A DNA stretch of 64,000 bases, taken from Cyanobacteria bacterium OH_CBrB_359 (GTDB taxonomy: Bacteria > Cyanobacteriota > Vampirovibrionia > Gastranaerophilales > Gastranaerophilaceae). Shown one piece after another: positions 1 to 6,705 of this stretch. Numbering within the stretch: the first letter of the stretch is position 1; each line of letters starts with the position of its first letter. A program made the translations under genes and the position numbers. The notes beneath the pieces were generated by a model. The model was not told the DNA's origin and made no database searches. It worked only from the letters and a program-made list of their open reading frames with translations. The stretch lies in the NCBI GenBank assembly GCA_023433065.1, contig JAEZET010000004.1:434001-498000 (forward strand). The letters are read 5' to 3'.

Positions 1-1428
1 GTTCTAAAGACATATTCCTTGCCTTTTGAGGTGATTGTGGATTCATATTTTGATATTCATAATCTTGCAGGTATAGATTTCATAAATACTTTCCACAAAG
101 CAAACAAAATAATAATCACCGAAGAAATCTATATGAAGAATATTGCGAAAATTAAAAAATACACTAATTTATCTCTTTCAATAGACAGTGATAATCTTCC
201 TTGGTGCGCAGAAGAAATTAAAAAAATGAAAGCAATCGACTCTGTTGTTATAAAAGGTAAATTCGCTTCTTCTGAAGAGATTTTGGAAGGAATTGTGTTG
301 GTAGAGAAAATTCTTCAGAAGCCAAAGTTATTTAAAAACCAAAAACTGCCTTTCAAACATATAAGAAAAAGTTTTTATCAGACAAATCATTTTTCTGGTG
401 AAATAATTAGCGCTCAGGGTAAAGATTTTAAATTTAGCAGATATATAAAAGTTTTTGATTGGGCAATGAAAAAAACACGCTTGAAATCCGAATTTGATTA
501 TAAAGCTTTAAAAATCCCCAAAATCAACCTAAGATTATCGTCGCTCGCACAATTAAATGAAATAAAAAAATTTAATCAAAAGATTGGCTTTAATTTAATC
601 TATTCTATTGAATACGGTGAAATATTAAGCACCGCAGATTTAGCTAAGGGCAGTTTTACGGATATTATTAATAAAGTTAAACAATTTTGCAAAAATAACA
701 ACATTGAATTTCAATTGAGCACCCCGAGGATATTGATTGAACGAGATTTTGACAGAGTCTACGAATATGTAAAAAATATTTGTCTTGAAGAACCCCATCC
801 ATCAAGCATAATAATTAACAATATCGGATATTTCTGGGCATTTGTTAATGATTCTGACCTGCACAGATTGCCTGTTGAAATCGGTCAGGGGATTAACCTT
901 TTAAACAGCATGTCAATAAATTGCCTTAATAATCTCCATCCTATTGAAACTATTGACTTCAGTACGTTTAACGATATGAATAACATAAAAAATTGCGTAA
1001 AAAAAATAAAAAATGTAATTCCGAATAAGAAGCTTACAATTGCAGGGAATATAAGAGTTCCGAGTCTCGGGTTATGTCCTTTAAATAATGATTCAGCAAT
1101 AATATCAAGATTATCTTGTAAAGCACCTTGTCACAAAGGAACTTATGCGCTTAAAGACCCGTCTTTAAACAGGGTCTATCCTTTTGTCGTAGATGGCTTT
1201 TGCCGTATGCACATGTTTAAAAATGAAATTTTGCAAATGTATGATTATATGGATTACTTGCAGGAAATCGGTATTAATGAATTTGTAATTGATTTTAGCA
1301 GCCTGAATGCAAAATTTATAAGTATATTACTTACCAATTTGCTTAATTCAATTGCGAATAAAACGAATACAAAATTTTGCGAAAAAAATATTAACTATAA
1401 TTATAGCAATATTATTGCTGATAATTAG
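1..1428 (+). CDS. Peptidase U32-family protein, 5' end cut off by the window
   Basis: The frame is open from base 1, so the true start lies upstream; the TTG at 19 is only the first possible start inside the window. The C-terminal half resembles U32 proteins: a sheet-like segment with NLLNSMSINCL, then SLGLCPLN, SCKAPC and DGFCRMHMF, ending with a YLQEIGINEFVIDFS segment. In U32 relatives such as UbiU/UbiV, four cysteines in this part bind a [4Fe-4S] cluster, and three or four cysteines are placed suitably here. The classical U32 signature (E-x-F-x2-G...C) is not visible, so this is a divergent member. U32 proteins act in RNA or ubiquinone hydroxylation, or as proposed proteases; which applies here cannot be told. 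The family call is fairly good; the function is unknown. Confidence 0.6.
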   Translation, partial: VLKTYSLPFEVIVDSYFDIHNLAGIDFINTFHKANKIIITEEIYMKNIAKIKKYTNLSLSIDSDNLPWCAEEIKKMKAIDSVVIKGKFASSEEILEGIVLVEKILQKPKLFKNQKLPFKHIRKSFYQTNHFSGEIISAQGKDFKFSRYIKVFDWAMKKTRLKSEFDYKALKIPKINLRLSSLAQLNEIKKFNQKIGFNLIYSIEYGEILSTADLAKGSFTDIINKVKQFCKNNNIEFQLSTPRILIERDFDRVYEYVKNICLEEPHPSSIIINNIGYFWAFVNDSDLHRLPVEIGQGINLLNSMSINCLNNLHPIETIDFSTFNDMNNIKNCVKKIKNVIPNKKLTIAGNIRVPSLGLCPLNNDSAIISRLSCKAPCHKGTYALKDPSLNRVYPFVVDGFCRMHMFKNEILQMYDYMDYLQEIGINEFVIDFSSLNAKFISILLTNLLNSIANKTNTKFCEKNINYNYSNIIADN

Positions 1429-1430
1429 CC

Positions 1431-1790
1431 TTATACCTGTAAACAAACACAATCAGAAATATTTTTAATACTTGTAGTTTTGTTGGGTTGTTTTGTAGAA
1501 ATAATCTCAATCCTAACGTTTTTAAGTTTTAGAAGTTTTATTGTTTTTTTAGTTTCCTCATCCTGCACATACCACTTAATTTCACCTTCAGGATGTTTGG
1601 AAAAATGGAAAGTCGAGCAGAGAACGCTTATTTTGGTTGCGTCTATTAGGTTTAGTTTAGCTATATTTACGGATAATAAATTACATTCATTATTGATTAT
1701 ATAATTTTTTAAATAATCTACTGCCTCAAATACACTTTTGCGATATCCGTCGATGGTTAAACAAATTGATTTCTCAATATTACTCGCCAT
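1431..1790 (-). CDS. Small STAS-like domain protein
   Basis: A 119-residue soluble protein whose stop lies 3 bases from the stop of the convergent U32-family gene. The arrangement LLSVNIAKLNLIDATKISVL followed by a helix, then IKWYVQDEE and ILKLKNV-like strands, recalls the STAS fold of anti-sigma-factor antagonists and MlaB. In that fold an Asp/Ser-containing loop sits at the start of a helix (here IDATKIS). No kinase or sigma-factor partner is visible nearby. The ATG start at 1790 has only a weak GAAAG upstream. The STAS assignment is a fold-level guess; the reading frame itself looks real because it fills the gap and reads like a compact globular protein. Confidence 0.5.
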   Translation of the reverse strand: MASNIEKSICLTIDGYRKSVFEAVDYLKNYIINNECNLLSVNIAKLNLIDATKISVLCSTFHFSKHPEGEIKWYVQDEETKKTIKLLKLKNVRIEIISTKQPNKTTSIKNISDCVCLQV

Positions 1791-1816
1791 TAATTTTTAC
1801 TTTCAGTTGATGTAGT

Positions 1817-1831
1817 CTATATCCTATATAG
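1817..1831. promoter_or_regulatory. Palindrome between divergent genes
   Basis: CTATAT-CCT-ATATAG is a 6-bp inverted repeat with a 3-base centre. It lies in the 139-bp gap between the STAS-like gene (minus) and kdsD (plus), where promoters for both should be. It could be an operator or chance in AT-rich DNA. A TATAAT at 1896-1901 is a plausible -10 for kdsD; I see no convincing -35. Confidence 0.25.
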
Positions 1832-1929
1832 TCGGTTTGTTTTAAAAAAAATAAAGTTATTATAAAAAAACTACATTATTTGTATTAGATTGTCGTATAA
1901 TTGTTTTATGAAGAACCTATAGGTGTAAT

Positions 1930-2919
1930 ATGCTGGAAATATTAAAAAAAACAAACCGTATTGTTGAATTGGCAAGAGAAGTTTTTAAAATTGAAGCGCA
2001 ATCTATTTTGAGTCTTAAAGACAGAGTAGAAGGCAATATGGAAAAAGCTGTTGAAGTGATAATTTCCTGTAAAGGAAGAGTTATAGTCACCGGTATGGGA
2101 AAGTCGGGCCATATAGGCAGAAAAATTGCAGCTACATTGTCTTCTACGGGTACTCCTTCATATTTCCTTCATCCTGCTGAAAGTACTCACGGGGATTCCG
2201 GAATTATAACAAGAGAAGATGTTGTCATAGCACTTTCTAACAGCGGTGAGACTTCGGAGCTCTTGAATCTATTGCCGTTAATAAAAAGATTTGAAGTCCC
2301 ATTAATATCTTTTACCGGCAAAATGCATTCTACTCTTGCTCAAAAAAGTGATATTGTATTTGACGTTTCAGTCGAAAAAGAAGCATGCCCTTTGGGAAAA
2401 GCCCCAACAGCAAGCACCACTGCCACTCTTGCAATGGGTGATGCATTAGCAATATGCCTTCTTAAACAAAGAGGTTTTTCGGAAGAAGACTTTTTGCTTT
2501 ACCACCCGTCAGGTTCTTTAGGCAAAGGTGTTTTATACAGCGTTAAAGAATTGATGGTTCAAGGCGAAAATCTTCCTGTTGCTTTTGAAGATGATTGTTT
2601 TATTTCAACGATAGAACTTATTTCTCAAAAAAAATTAGGGTGTGCAATTATTGTTAATACTCAAAATAAAATCACAGGTATACTTACAGACGGTGATATA
2701 AGAAGAACCCTGATAAAGTTCTCGTCAGACATTTCGAATCTTAAAACTAAAGATGTTATGACAAAAAATCCTAAAACAATTATGCAAACAGAACTTGCTG
2801 CAAAAGCTCTCGCTGTTATGGAAAAATATTCTATAACTTCTATAGCGGTGTCAGATAAAGATTTAAGACCGATAGGTCTTATACATGTCCATGATTTACT
2901 TAAAGCAGGAGTTGCTTAA
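1930..2919 (+). CDS. kdsD: D-arabinose 5-phosphate isomerase (KdsD/KpsF type)
   Basis: Interconverts ribulose 5-phosphate and arabinose 5-phosphate, the first step towards Kdo, the sugar linking lipid A to the LPS core. At 329 residues it has the full family length. The N-terminal SIS sugar-isomerase domain carries GMGKSGHIGRK at residues 55-65 and the ALSNSGET motif. Two CBS domains fill the C-terminal third (about 210-329). AGGTG lies 5 bases before the ATG. The next gene, kdsC, starts directly after this stop codon, so the two are one transcription unit for Kdo. Together with lptB and lptF/G elsewhere in the window this argues for a real LPS-bearing outer membrane. Confidence 0.93.
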   Translation: MLEILKKTNRIVELAREVFKIEAQSILSLKDRVEGNMEKAVEVIISCKGRVIVTGMGKSGHIGRKIAATLSSTGTPSYFLHPAESTHGDSGIITREDVVIALSNSGETSELLNLLPLIKRFEVPLISFTGKMHSTLAQKSDIVFDVSVEKEACPLGKAPTASTTATLAMGDALAICLLKQRGFSEEDFLLYHPSGSLGKGVLYSVKELMVQGENLPVAFEDDCFISTIELISQKKLGCAIIVNTQNKITGILTDGDIRRTLIKFSSDISNLKTKDVMTKNPKTIMQTELAAKALAVMEKYSITSIAVSDKDLRPIGLIHVHDLLKAGVA

Positions 2920-3420
2920 ATGCCCGATATTGACTTAAAATATGCTGCTTCAAAAATTAAAATTGTAATATTTGATGTTGACGGCGTTATGACCGATGGA
3001 AGCCTTACTTTTGATGAAGATGGCAAGGAATACAAAACATATAATGCAAAAGACGGACAGGGCATAGTCATGCTTAATAAAGCCGGATTTAAAACAGCTA
3101 TTATAACAGCCAGAGAAACTTTAACGGTAACTCACAGATTTAATATACTTGGAATGCATAAACTCTATCAAGGACAGAAAAATAAAGAAAAAGCTCTTGA
3201 AGAAATTTTGAAAGAATACGGCTTTGAACCGCACGAAGCTGCATATATGGGAGATGATTTACCTGATATATGTGTGCTGAAGAAAATTGGATTTCCTTCT
3301 TGCCCAAATGATGCCGTTAAAGAAGTTAAAGAGATTTCTAAATTTATTTCTTCTAAAAATGGAGGCAGCGGCGCAATTAGAGAGCTATGCGATTTTCTTT
3401 TAAGCTGTAAAAATAATTAA
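2920..3420 (+). CDS. kdsC: 3-deoxy-D-manno-octulosonate 8-phosphate phosphatase
   Basis: A HAD-superfamily phosphatase that removes phosphate from Kdo-8-phosphate to give Kdo. The N-terminal catalytic motif is VIFDVDGVMTDG with nucleophile Asp19 and Asp21, followed by the KdsC-typical NAKDGQGI segment. The third motif GDDLPD is near residue 115. The length of 166 residues matches the small, capless KdsC family. The ATG abuts the kdsD stop codon (TTAA-ATG), so translation is probably coupled. kdsA and kdsB are not in the window. A strong hairpin terminator follows. Confidence 0.93.
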   Translation: MPDIDLKYAASKIKIVIFDVDGVMTDGSLTFDEDGKEYKTYNAKDGQGIVMLNKAGFKTAIITARETLTVTHRFNILGMHKLYQGQKNKEKALEEILKEYGFEPHEAAYMGDDLPDICVLKKIGFPSCPNDAVKEVKEISKFISSKNGGSGAIRELCDFLLSCKNN

Positions 3421-3432
3421 TATTTTAAAATT

Positions 3433-3470
3433 AAAAACCCTTCAAATTATTTGAAGGGTTTTTATTATAA
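3433..3470. terminator. Bidirectional intrinsic terminator
   Basis: A perfect 14-bp stem (AAAAACCCTTCAAA at 3433-3446 with its complement at 3450-3463), a 3-base TTA loop and flanking A/T runs. It sits between the convergent kdsC and HEAT-repeat genes and can serve both. Confidence 0.85.
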
Positions 3471-3483
3471 TCAAATTTTTAAG

Positions 3484-4335
3484 TTATACGCAAGCTCTGT
3501 TTTGTTGCATAGATCCTGGAGCTGTTTGCCAGTTGGCAGCCATAATCTTTTTGAAAGATTTTAAAGCTGTATCTTCAAGTTCTCCAAGTTCTTCAGCTTC
3601 CATAATTAATTCTCTTAAAGGAAGTAAAGCTCTTTGGTCTCTAAGAACACCAAGGGCTGCAGCTGCACCTGCTCTTACAAGTTCATTTTCTTTTTTGTTT
3701 TGCATAACTTCAATCAATGCAGGAACTGCTTTTGTATCACTTAATTTTCCTAAAGATGTAACGGCATAAATTCTTACGTTTACCCATTCATCTTTTAACA
3801 TTGTAATAATTTTATCTACGGCTTTGGCGTTTCCGATTTCACCTAAAGCTCTTGTCGCATCACATCTTACATTAACTTTTTCGTGGTCTAACGATTCTAT
3901 TAATGCATCTGTTGCTACTTCACCGATTTCTATTAACGCATCTGTAGCGGTAATACAAACTTGAGGGTTTTCATCATTTAGGGCTTCTACTAGCGGTTCT
4001 ACTACTTCTTTACCGCCTAAACGTCCCAAAGCTCTTGCTGCACGTACTCTTACATCCACATTGCGATCTTCTCTTAATGATTCAATAAGAGGAATTGTTG
4101 CAGAAATGTCTCCTAATTCACCTAATGCTCTTGCCGCATATAAACGGACTGAACCGTTTTTGTCATTTTTAAGTACGTCAATGAGCGGATCTACTGCGGT
4201 AGAGTCACCCATTTCACCTAGAATTCTTGCAGCATTATATCTTACTTTTTCGGAATTACTTGTTCTTAAGTCATTTAATAATTCATCAAAAGTCTTTTTA
4301 GGCTGTTTTTTTCTTGAGTTCACACTAATTGTCAT
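3484..4335 (-). CDS. HEAT-repeat (PBS-lyase-like) protein
   Basis: A 283-residue protein built almost entirely of about seven 31-residue HEAT repeats of the type VRxxAARALGELGD. Each repeat has the R-x-x-A-A-x-x-L-G core known from phycobilisome-lyase-like and other scaffold proteins. Such repeats form a curved solenoid for protein binding; no enzymatic residue set is visible. A longer reading to 4368 exists, but the ATG at 4335 has GGAGG five bases upstream and is preferred. The gene stands alone, converging on kdsC over a shared terminator. The partner is unknown. The link to phycobilisome lyases is only by repeat type; no pigment-protein genes are in the window. Confidence 0.8.
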   Translation of the reverse strand: MTISVNSRKKQPKKTFDELLNDLRTSNSEKVRYNAARILGEMGDSTAVDPLIDVLKNDKNGSVRLYAARALGELGDISATIPLIESLREDRNVDVRVRAARALGRLGGKEVVEPLVEALNDENPQVCITATDALIEIGEVATDALIESLDHEKVNVRCDATRALGEIGNAKAVDKIITMLKDEWVNVRIYAVTSLGKLSDTKAVPALIEVMQNKKENELVRAGAAAALGVLRDQRALLPLRELIMEAEELGELEDTALKSFKKIMAANWQTAPGSMQQNRACV

Positions 4336-4680
4336 GTATTCCTCCGACAAACTTTCACTTTTCTTCACACTATATATTTAAAAGATTTATTATTTTAAAT
4401 ATTGACTTTTATTTGGGTAAACTTTACAAAATGTTTACAATTTATATTTTTCTTTCTCTTTTGAACGATTACTATAAAATGTATATTGAACACTTAATAC
4501 ATCTGTTCAGATATTATAGCATGTTTTTTAGGGTTTTGTCTGCATTATTTGTTTTATTTTTTGATTATCATTTTGATTGATATTTGTAAATTAAGCTATT
4601 TAATTGTTTTAACACTTTATAAAGTTTACAAAACTTAACATTGTGAATTATTTATTTATTTTAAATAAAATAAATAAATT
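4336..4680. other. AT-rich divergent intergenic region
   Basis: 345 bp between the HEAT-repeat gene (minus) and the UbiA-type gene (plus). It holds two short inverted repeats: GTAAAC-N10-GTTTAC (4417-4422 / 4433-4438) and AAGTTT-ACA-AAACTT (4622-4636). A near-palindromic ATTTATTT/AAATAAAT stretch runs from about 4646 up to the ubiA-type start codon. No convincing gene or tRNA was seen; an 83-codon frame here is low-complexity and likely spurious. Confidence 0.4.
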
Positions 4681-5682
4681 ATGTATAAAGCTATAAATAG
4701 TGTTATTTTTTGGTTTAATGCGGCAAGATGGTATTCGTCACCGACTTCAATTTTTTCTTGGTCAGTACCTTTTTTATTCGGATTGGTTGATGGCGGAAAC
4801 TTATTTTATGGAATTTTATCTTTAATCGGAGTTGTTTTTGCACATCTTGGGGTCAACTTGTTTGATGATGTTGTAGATTATTATATAGAAGTTAGAAAAA
4901 ATAATTCCAACGGCTTAACAAATCAAACTCTAAACCTTCAGAAGGGGAAATGTAAATATATTATCGACAATAAAACTGATTTGAAAACTACATTGATTAT
5001 TTCACTTTGCTTTTTCTTTACAGCATTTACGATTGGTTGTTTTTTTGTATCCAAATGCGGTTTAACAGTTTTATTTATTATGTTATTAGCGGGAATTTTG
5101 TGTATTTTGTACCCTTTATTAACCTATATTGCGCTTGGAGAGTTAGCTGTAGGAATAATTTATGGTCCTCTTTTATATCTGGGGACTTATTATGTTATGA
5201 CAAAATCATTTTCTTTGGAAATGATGATTCTTTCTGTTTCAACAGGTCTTTTAACGGTTGGACTTCTGCATACACACACATTTATGGATTATAATTTTGA
5301 TGTAAAAAATAACAAAAAAACATTATGTTATATCCTAAAAACAAGTCATAACGCAGTTTTAGCTCAAGGCATAATGATGCTGTTTGCATATTTAAACATA
5401 ATAATATTTTCTTTTTTAAATATAATTCCAAAAACTATGTTATTGGCACTTTTTTCATTGCCAACGGCTGTTAGTTTATACCGAGTGTTAATTCTTCATG
5501 TAAAAGACCCTGAAATGCCTGTTAAGAGAACTTTTTGGATGGGACCGATGGAAAATTGGGAACAGATAGTTAATAATAATCTTGAAAGTTTTATGCTAAA
5601 ATTCTTACTGTCGAGAAATGTAATGATGATTTTTACATTGTTTTTGGACGCTGCAATAATTATTGATAAAATAGTCGGTTAG
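4681..5682 (+). CDS. UbiA-family prenyltransferase
   Basis: A polytopic membrane protein of 333 residues with the two Asp-rich motifs of UbiA aromatic prenyltransferases: NLFDDVVDY (Asn59 to Asp66) and DYNFD (203-207). These bind the Mg-diphosphate of the prenyl donor. Eight or so hydrophobic segments alternate with short loops. The layout is closest to MenA-like enzymes, which prenylate dihydroxynaphthoate. No other menaquinone gene is in the window, so the acceptor is open. An in-frame stop three codons before the ATG fixes the earliest start. No Shine-Dalgarno sequence is visible; the start sits at the edge of an AT palindrome. A small zinc-finger-like gene follows 11 bases downstream. Confidence 0.75.
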   Translation: MYKAINSVIFWFNAARWYSSPTSIFSWSVPFLFGLVDGGNLFYGILSLIGVVFAHLGVNLFDDVVDYYIEVRKNNSNGLTNQTLNLQKGKCKYIIDNKTDLKTTLIISLCFFFTAFTIGCFFVSKCGLTVLFIMLLAGILCILYPLLTYIALGELAVGIIYGPLLYLGTYYVMTKSFSLEMMILSVSTGLLTVGLLHTHTFMDYNFDVKNNKKTLCYILKTSHNAVLAQGIMMLFAYLNIIIFSFLNIIPKTMLLALFSLPTAVSLYRVLILHVKDPEMPVKRTFWMGPMENWEQIVNNNLESFMLKFLLSRNVMMIFTLFLDAAIIIDKIVG

Positions 5683-5693
5683 AATAATATTTT

Positions 5694-5915
5694 ATGTATA
5701 TCATTGAATTTATTTATAAAAAACTCTCAGAAATGCGCAGGAAAGAAGCGCAACAAACTTTAAAGTTCAAAGATGAGACCGATTTTCAAGAAGATGTTTG
5801 CGAGCATGTTTTTTTGCCGGTTGACAGTACCAAAAAGATTTTGGCTTGCTCAAAGTGTGGTTTAGTTGTAAAAGCTTTAGAAATTCCCAAAAATAAAAAT
5901 TTTTTTATGCAATAA
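5694..5915 (+). CDS. Small zinc-ribbon-like protein, unknown function
   Basis: 73 residues. Cys-x-His (CEH) is followed about 18 residues later by CSKC, a spacing that could bind one zinc ion. The N-terminus is amphipathic and basic. It begins 11 bases after the UbiA-family gene and is followed at once by a terminator, so it is probably the second gene of that unit. No function is recognised. Confidence 0.5.
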   Translation: MYIIEFIYKKLSEMRRKEAQQTLKFKDETDFQEDVCEHVFLPVDSTKKILACSKCGLVVKALEIPKNKNFFMQ

Positions 5916-5943
5916 AAAGACCTGCGGTTTGCAGGTCTTTTTA
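5914..5943. terminator. Intrinsic terminator
   Basis: A 12-bp stem AAAAAGACCTGC (5914-5925) with its complement at 5931-5942 and a GGTTT loop. It begins inside the stop codon of the preceding small gene, and the A/T flanks allow use from both sides. Confidence 0.85.
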
Positions 5944-5958
5944 TTGTCTCCCAAGATT

Positions 5959-6147
5959 TTAGTCTAATAGCGTCTCTAGTATGTCTGCATTTTTCATAGC
6001 AAGTGAATTTTCTCTTACTTTTTGTTTGTGGATGTAAGTTCTCAGTGCTTCACGAATTAGCTCACTTCTTGAGCGGTTTTCGCCTTCAGCAACTTCATCA
6101 ATTTTGTTTAAAAACTCTTCGGGCATTGAAATTAACACTCTTGCCAT
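5959..6147 (-). CDS. Ribbon-helix-helix (CopG/RHH_1) DNA-binding protein
   Basis: 62 residues. MARVLISMPEEFLNKID forms the dimer beta-strand and first helix, and RSRSELIREALRTYI forms the second helix, the textbook CopG/MetJ-fold arrangement. Such proteins repress promoters as dimers or tetramers and are often antitoxins. No toxin-like gene (RelE, PIN, MazF) lies beside it, so it may be a solitary regulator. GAGAG precedes the ATG. A palindrome about 72 bases upstream of its start recurs at 32123 and may be its operator (inference). Confidence 0.8.
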   Translation of the reverse strand: MARVLISMPEEFLNKIDEVAEGENRSRSELIREALRTYIHKQKVRENSLAMKNADILETLLD

Positions 6148-6218
6148 TAAATTCTCTCTTTCTTTTATAACTAGTAGCTTTCCTTATTTATATAAAAACA
6201 ATTCTATCTTTAAAATTG

Positions 6219-6235
6219 CTATACAAAGTATATAC
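6219..6235. promoter_or_regulatory. Candidate operator, copy 1 of a repeated palindrome
   Basis: TATAC-AAA-GTATA (6220-6232) lies upstream of the RHH gene. On the minus strand it reads TATATACTTTGTATA, 15 bases identical to part of the palindrome at 32123-32141. The RHH protein itself is the obvious candidate binder. Confidence 0.4.
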
Positions 6236-6254
6236 TTAATTTTTGGTGATGATG

Positions 6255-6298
6255 CAAAAAATAGCCTATAGCTCTTTGATTGCAAGGCTAAAGCTATT
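6255..6298 (-). terminator. Possible terminator of the 73-residue gene
   Basis: On the minus strand AATAGC pairs with GCTATT, with an inner TAGC/GCTA pairing, and a run of T follows. It lies just downstream of the stop codon of the gene at 6328-6549. The stem is interrupted, so this is only moderate support. Confidence 0.4.
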
Positions 6299-6327
6299 AT
6301 GTGCGCATTATTAAGAAACCTTTACAT

Positions 6328-6549
6328 TTACAATAAGGATTTTATAGCTCTGATTTCCTCATAGCAAGCGCCTGCTTCAGCAAGCTCTTCCGCTGTTATC
6401 CCAAACAGTGTTATTAAATTATTTGTTTCTTTGTCCAAAGTATTTTGCTTAATCCGCTCGATAATCAAATTAACAGCATCTTCTCTTTTAATCGAAGTTC
6501 CGTTTTGATTTTTATTTTTATTGAATATCCTTTTTTTAGATTTTCCCAT
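6328..6549 (-). CDS. Small protein of unknown function
   Basis: 73 residues with a very basic, Asn/Lys-rich N-terminus (KSKKRIFNKNKNQ), then two or three helices ending in an acidic segment ITAEELAEAGACYEEIRAIKSLL-like in character, similar to small helical adaptor domains. No motif is recognised. It stands alone with its own flanking gaps and a possible terminator, which supports a real gene. Confidence 0.5.
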   Translation of the reverse strand: MGKSKKRIFNKNKNQNGTSIKREDAVNLIIERIKQNTLDKETNNLITLFGITAEELAEAGACYEEIRAIKSLL

Positions 6550-6705
6550 TTAAATAATCTTTAATTGTAATTAAACTTATTTTACAGATATTAAATTTTA
6601 AGTACAAGCTTTATTTTTTCACATTAATTAAAATATTGAACCTTTGTATATTTATTATAATTTAGTATAATCAATTTAGTATTATAAGCTAAGGAATTTA
6701 ATAGA

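Noticed and set aside
4417..4438. GTAAAC-N10-GTTTAC inverted repeat
   Set aside because: Long spacer, AT-rich surroundings, no second copy found; too weak to call an operator.
4329..4580. 83-codon frame between the HEAT and UbiA-type genes
   Set aside because: Low-complexity Phe/Leu/Tyr-rich product, overlaps the HEAT gene's real start region, no Shine-Dalgarno; likely chance in AT-rich DNA.
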